Positions 5,501 through 6,785 of a stretch of DNA of 6,785 nt are shown piece after piece. The stretch is from an uncultured Brachyspira sp. Lineage in GTDB: Bacteria > Spirochaetota > Brachyspiria > Brachyspirales > Brachyspiraceae. Where the stretch lies: positions 1 to 6,785 of the forward strand of contig NZ_CASEGO010000169.1 in the NCBI RefSeq assembly GCF_949287625.1. The letters run 5' to 3'. Within the stretch, counting starts at the first letter, position 1. Each line of letters begins with the position of its first letter. The notes below the pieces were generated by a model. It searched no databases. It was not told where the DNA came from and saw only the letters and a program-made list of their open reading frames with translations. The position numbers were made by a program, and so were the translations under genes.

Positions 5501-6481
5501 GCACAGTATTTGCTTGATAAAGATGATTTCTATGGTTCAAGAGTATTGTTTGAAAAACTTTTAACTGCTTATCCTAATAATTTGGAATCTATAGTTGGAT
5601 ATGCAGATTATGAAACTAGATTAAAACATTATGACAGAGCTATGGAATTGCTTAATACAGCAGCATTACCTTTGTATGAATCTAATCCTTTTAATAAGGG
5701 CAAAGAGTATGTTTATAATATGTTAGGTCAGATATATTATAATTTGGGAGAATACGGAAATGCTGTAAGAAACTTTAATGAGGCACTTGCTATTAATGAA
5801 GTATATCCAGACGCTAATTATAATTTGGGTAATGTTTACTTCTATAAAGATAAAGATTATGCTAAAGCCAAACAGTATTATCAAATGGCTTATGATAATT
5901 TAGCTCCGAATCTTAGAAGTGATCAGCTGCTTTATAACTTATCTTGGATATATTATTCAGATGGAGAATATGACAGTGCTTTTGAAGGATTTAATGCATT
6001 ATTCCAGAAAAATCCTAGCAATAGTGTAGTATCTTATGCATTAGGTAATTCTCTTTTACATTTGGATAGAGCTAATTTGGCTAATGGTTTTTATAGAAAT
6101 GCTTTAAGTCAGGTACTAGCTAAACGAAATAGTTTAGGAAGATTAGAAATGCGTACAGAGAGGGATTTTATACTTATAAGTTATTTGGCTAGCCTTTATA
6201 ACAATATAGGTGTTTCTTATGCTTATAACGCGGCTGTTACAAATACTGTATTAAATGAACAAGAGGCATTTAAACATTTTGTTTTGGCAAGCGAATATTT
6301 TGACCAGATTAGAACCTCTAATATAGATTTGGAGAGAGCAGAAAAAAGGACTGTATTGGTTGATGATCAAAATATTGGAGCTGCTACATATAATATTATG
6401 TCTATGCAGTCTAAAAGAAATTTGAAAGAAACAACTGTTATAGATGATTATATACCTAAAGACATGTATTATATAAGATAA
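2525..6481 (+). CDS. Acidic-repeat, transmembrane, TPR-domain protein (1318 residues)
   Basis: Residues 1-45 form a short ordinary segment beginning MPKIEDLERLGSIAFLIGNK. Residues 46-650 are dominated by D, E, S, L, N and K and look disordered. They carry three tandem repeat families: 16-residue (136-275), 17-residue (276-381) and about 37-residue (484-638). Residues 660-768 look helical (NLSPLTQYHVLDTILNEK). A single transmembrane helix spans about 769-792 (VAAVFLVLFVALVILSFQF). Residues 798-1200 hold degenerate TPRs, clearest at 798-831, 988-1019, 1020-1050, 1060-1095, 1096-1130, 1134-1169 and 1170-1200. With no signal peptide, N-inside/C-outside topology is expected, so the TPRs would be periplasmic. 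The ATG at 2525 is chosen; an in-frame TTG at 2519 would add two residues. The ribosome binding site is weak (GATGAT at 2514-2519). It has its own strong promoter and terminator. Spirochaete TPR membrane proteins include the flagellar collar protein FlcA, so that role is possible but unproven. Confidence 0.9.
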   Translation: MPKIEDLERLGSIAFLIGNKALPKEISQDDYDRFKSVFTDEHMASSMPAEDNGLPSIDDLDSLDLPDDEMVPEDNKSSDDLDLPEDLYGGDDSLNDLGALEYLDLYDKPKDKDKSSNKEDDLGLPEDLGNSENEKLSTDTDNLDLPENDDKLSTDTDNLDLPESDEKLSADVDNLDLPESDEKLSADVDNLDLPENDEKLSADVDNLDLPENDEKLSADVDNLDLPENDEKLSADVDNLDLPESDEKLSADVDNLDLPENDEKLSADTDNLDLPEDLDDNALPTDDDLGLPEDLDDNTLADDDDLGLPEDLDDNALPTDDDLGLPEDLDDNALLTDDDLGLPEDLDDNALLTDDDLGLPLGLPEDLDDNALLTDDDLGLPEDKELEDKIAKDINEADSVKNDIKADKLPVLNDELPLPDTLPNVDDDYQDNSIDDSLENDDKENDLGIDDISDSLDDILEDDDNLDELDNLENILDDDDNLDDSEEEKPAESKSGDDEKEEESKDSADDDLDNLSLDDAEEEKPAESKSEDDEKEEESKDSADDDLDLDNLSLDDSEEEKPAESKSEDDEKEEESKDSADDDLDLDNLSLDDAEEEKPAESKSEDDDAEEEKPAESKSEDDEKEEESKDHADDDLDLDIDNLDKEEPSNNAVSTIVEGGTSLPAPETADNLPASKYDDVDKDIDKDKVLNTIKNLSPLTQYHVLDTILNEKIDKDSMETLLNALERGESSENITELLNKELGLGIKEEGRKNVIDLIPIPNSLKDYGRIIRVAAVFLVLFVALVILSFQFIYKPVMANKYYKQGLVSISNGAYDEAERNFAEGERLKPKQIKWYNKYARAYIDRETFNNAFSKIQGALNIKPRDFETRITFGYYYRKKGEKELSEEDYVLGEQLYEDMLAYTGKKKEKETIYDERGLLMISRARNMLEPQYYDIAYTNYIDMVTFFGDGVVPRKRAMLIKIYQDNYEHVKALQDHIELLKPGYIDDEVYPKLAQYLLDKDDFYGSRVLFEKLLTAYPNNLESIVGYADYETRLKHYDRAMELLNTAALPLYESNPFNKGKEYVYNMLGQIYYNLGEYGNAVRNFNEALAINEVYPDANYNLGNVYFYKDKDYAKAKQYYQMAYDNLAPNLRSDQLLYNLSWIYYSDGEYDSAFEGFNALFQKNPSNSVVSYALGNSLLHLDRANLANGFYRNALSQVLAKRNSLGRLEMRTERDFILISYLASLYNNIGVSYAYNAAVTNTVLNEQEAFKHFVLASEYFDQIRTSNIDLERAEKRTVLVDDQNIGAATYNIMSMQSKRNLKETTVIDDYIPKDMYYIR
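2930..3349 (+). repeat. In-gene tandem array of 48-bp units
   Basis: Eight full 48-bp units and one partial 36-bp unit encode the 16-residue repeat LSADVDNLDLPENDEK. The first two units carry LSTDTDN and N/S alternates in PE[NS]D. Units 3-8 differ at only a few mostly third-position bases, such as ttg/tta and gcc/gct. The reading frame is kept throughout, and copy number is likely to vary between strains. Confidence 0.95.
3350..3667 (+). repeat. In-gene tandem array of 51-bp units
   Basis: Six units encode DLDDNALPTDDDLGLPE, starting directly where the 48-bp array stops. Units 4 to 6 share the variant ALLTDDD and are almost identical in DNA, which points to recent duplication. Unit 5 (3554-3616) is 63 bp because a 12-bp piece, ttaggtttgcc plus one base, is doubled at 3590-3601 and 3602-3613, adding the residues LGLP in frame. 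Confidence 0.95.
3974..4438 (+). repeat. In-gene tandem array of about 111-bp units
   Basis: Units start at 3974 (105 bp), 4079 (111 bp), 4190 (111 bp), 4301 (truncated, 45 bp) and 4346 (diverging after about 93 bp). They encode [SA]EEEKPAESKSEDDEKEEE followed by SKD-x-ADDDLDLDNLSLDD. The truncated unit is a 45-bp tandem duplication matching the start of the next unit at 44 of 45 bases. The encoded stretch is lysine- and glutamate-rich, unlike the leucine-proline motif of the two earlier arrays. Confidence 0.93.
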
Positions 6482-6512
6482 TTTAAGATAATAGTAAAAG
6501 TTTGCATAAATT

Positions 6513-6548
6513 AAAGCAGGGCTTAGTATAGTAAAGTCCTGCTTTTTT
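6513..6548 (+). terminator. Intrinsic terminator of the TPR gene
   Basis: AAAGCAGGGCTT (6513-6524) pairs with AAGTCCTGCTTT (6534-6545) over 12 bp with one G-U wobble. The loop is nine bases, and a run of six T follows the GC-rich stem at 6543-6548. It lies 32 bp after the stop codon at 6481. On the minus strand the stem is followed by TTTAATTT, so it may also terminate transcription from the right, though less well. Confidence 0.93.
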
Positions 6549-6555
6549 ATTACTG

Positions 6556-6708
6556 TCATTTATTTTTTATCATTTTTACTTTATCTTTTGCTGCTGCTTT
6601 AGTTGTATTTTTATTTGATTCTGTATATGCCTTAGTCAGCCGTACAATGAAAACAGTAAAAATATTGTCAAACTTAAGAATTTTTAGTATATACTGGAAC
6701 GATTTCAT
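6556..6708 (-). other. Doubtful 50-codon ORF or gene remnant
   Basis: A minus-strand frame from an ATG at 6708 to TGA at 6556-6558 encodes 50 residues. It starts MKSFQYILKILKFDNIF and ends with a lysine-rich tail KAAAKDKVKMIKNK that looks like a natural protein C-terminus. The stop falls 11 bp from the terminator hairpin, as in convergent gene pairs that share one. Against it, there is no Shine-Dalgarno before the ATG, the frame closes at a TAA at 6727-6729, and no family is recognised. It may be the surviving 3' end of a gene whose 5' part was lost. No other gene is visible between the terminator and the window end. Confidence 0.25.
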
Positions 6709-6741
6709 TTTGTCAACTGATGTACATTATATAGAATTATC

Positions 6742-6785
6742 AACTTTTTTGCCGCACAAAAAAGTTTTTGCCAAAGGCACGCTTC
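6742..6785. repeat. REP-like hairpin repeat, cut by the window edge
   Basis: AACTTTTTTG (6742-6751) and CAAAAAAGTT (6757-6766) form a perfect 10-bp stem with loop CCGCA. It is followed by TGCC-AAA-GGCA (6769-6779) and then CGCTTC, which runs off the window. On the minus strand the edge reads GAAGCGTGCC, close to GAAGCACGC inside the element at 985-1048. The GGC-AAA-GCC type triloop is also shared in form. It is probably a member of a dispersed intergenic repeat family. Confidence 0.65.

Noticed and set aside
6251..6559. 102-codon minus-strand frame at the end of the TPR gene
   Set aside because: It is mostly antisense to the TPR coding sequence, runs through the terminator hairpin, and has no protein-like features.

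Overview
The window is very AT-rich, has A/T-biased codon use and intergenic hairpin repeats, and carries a long acidic TPR membrane protein. This fits an intestinal spirochaete of the genus Brachyspira. That assignment rests on sequence style and recalled resemblance, not on a database search. The window looks like ordinary chromosome, and no phage, plasmid or transposase gene is visible.

Layout. Positions 1-283 are AT-rich and show no credible gene. coaD (phosphopantetheine adenylyltransferase, CoA biosynthesis) lies on the minus strand at 284-769 with a promoter-like sequence directly against its start codon. The 470-bp divergent gap (770-1239) contains a 277-bp MITE-like element with perfect 20-bp terminal inverted repeats (841-1117), whose centre carries GC-richer tandem hairpins. 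A plus-strand run of three genes follows, probably one operon. It comprises a YbgC/4HBT hotdog acyl-CoA thioesterase (1240-1653), a small coiled-coil plus transmembrane protein of unknown function (1675-1980), and a protein closely resembling the F1 ATP synthase epsilon subunit, with no other ATP synthase gene in view (1997-2419).

A perfect-consensus sigma70 promoter (TTGACA, 17 bp, TATAAT; 2457-2485) then precedes a 1318-residue protein (2525-6481). Its N-terminal half is extremely acidic and built from three different tandem repeat families (16, 17 and about 37 residues). A short folded segment and a single transmembrane helix (about 769-792) follow, then a TPR domain of about 520 residues predicted to be periplasmic. 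A strong intrinsic terminator (6513-6548) closes the unit. Beyond it lie a doubtful 50-codon minus-strand ORF and, at the window edge, the start of another hairpin repeat related to the one inside the MITE-like element.

The most interesting object is the acidic-repeat/TPR membrane protein. It presents about 20 copies of an L-x-L-P-E/D motif to the predicted cytoplasm and a TPR scaffold to the predicted periplasm. A scaffold role, for example in the periplasmic flagellar collar (FlcA-like), is a testable guess and not something the sequence proves.
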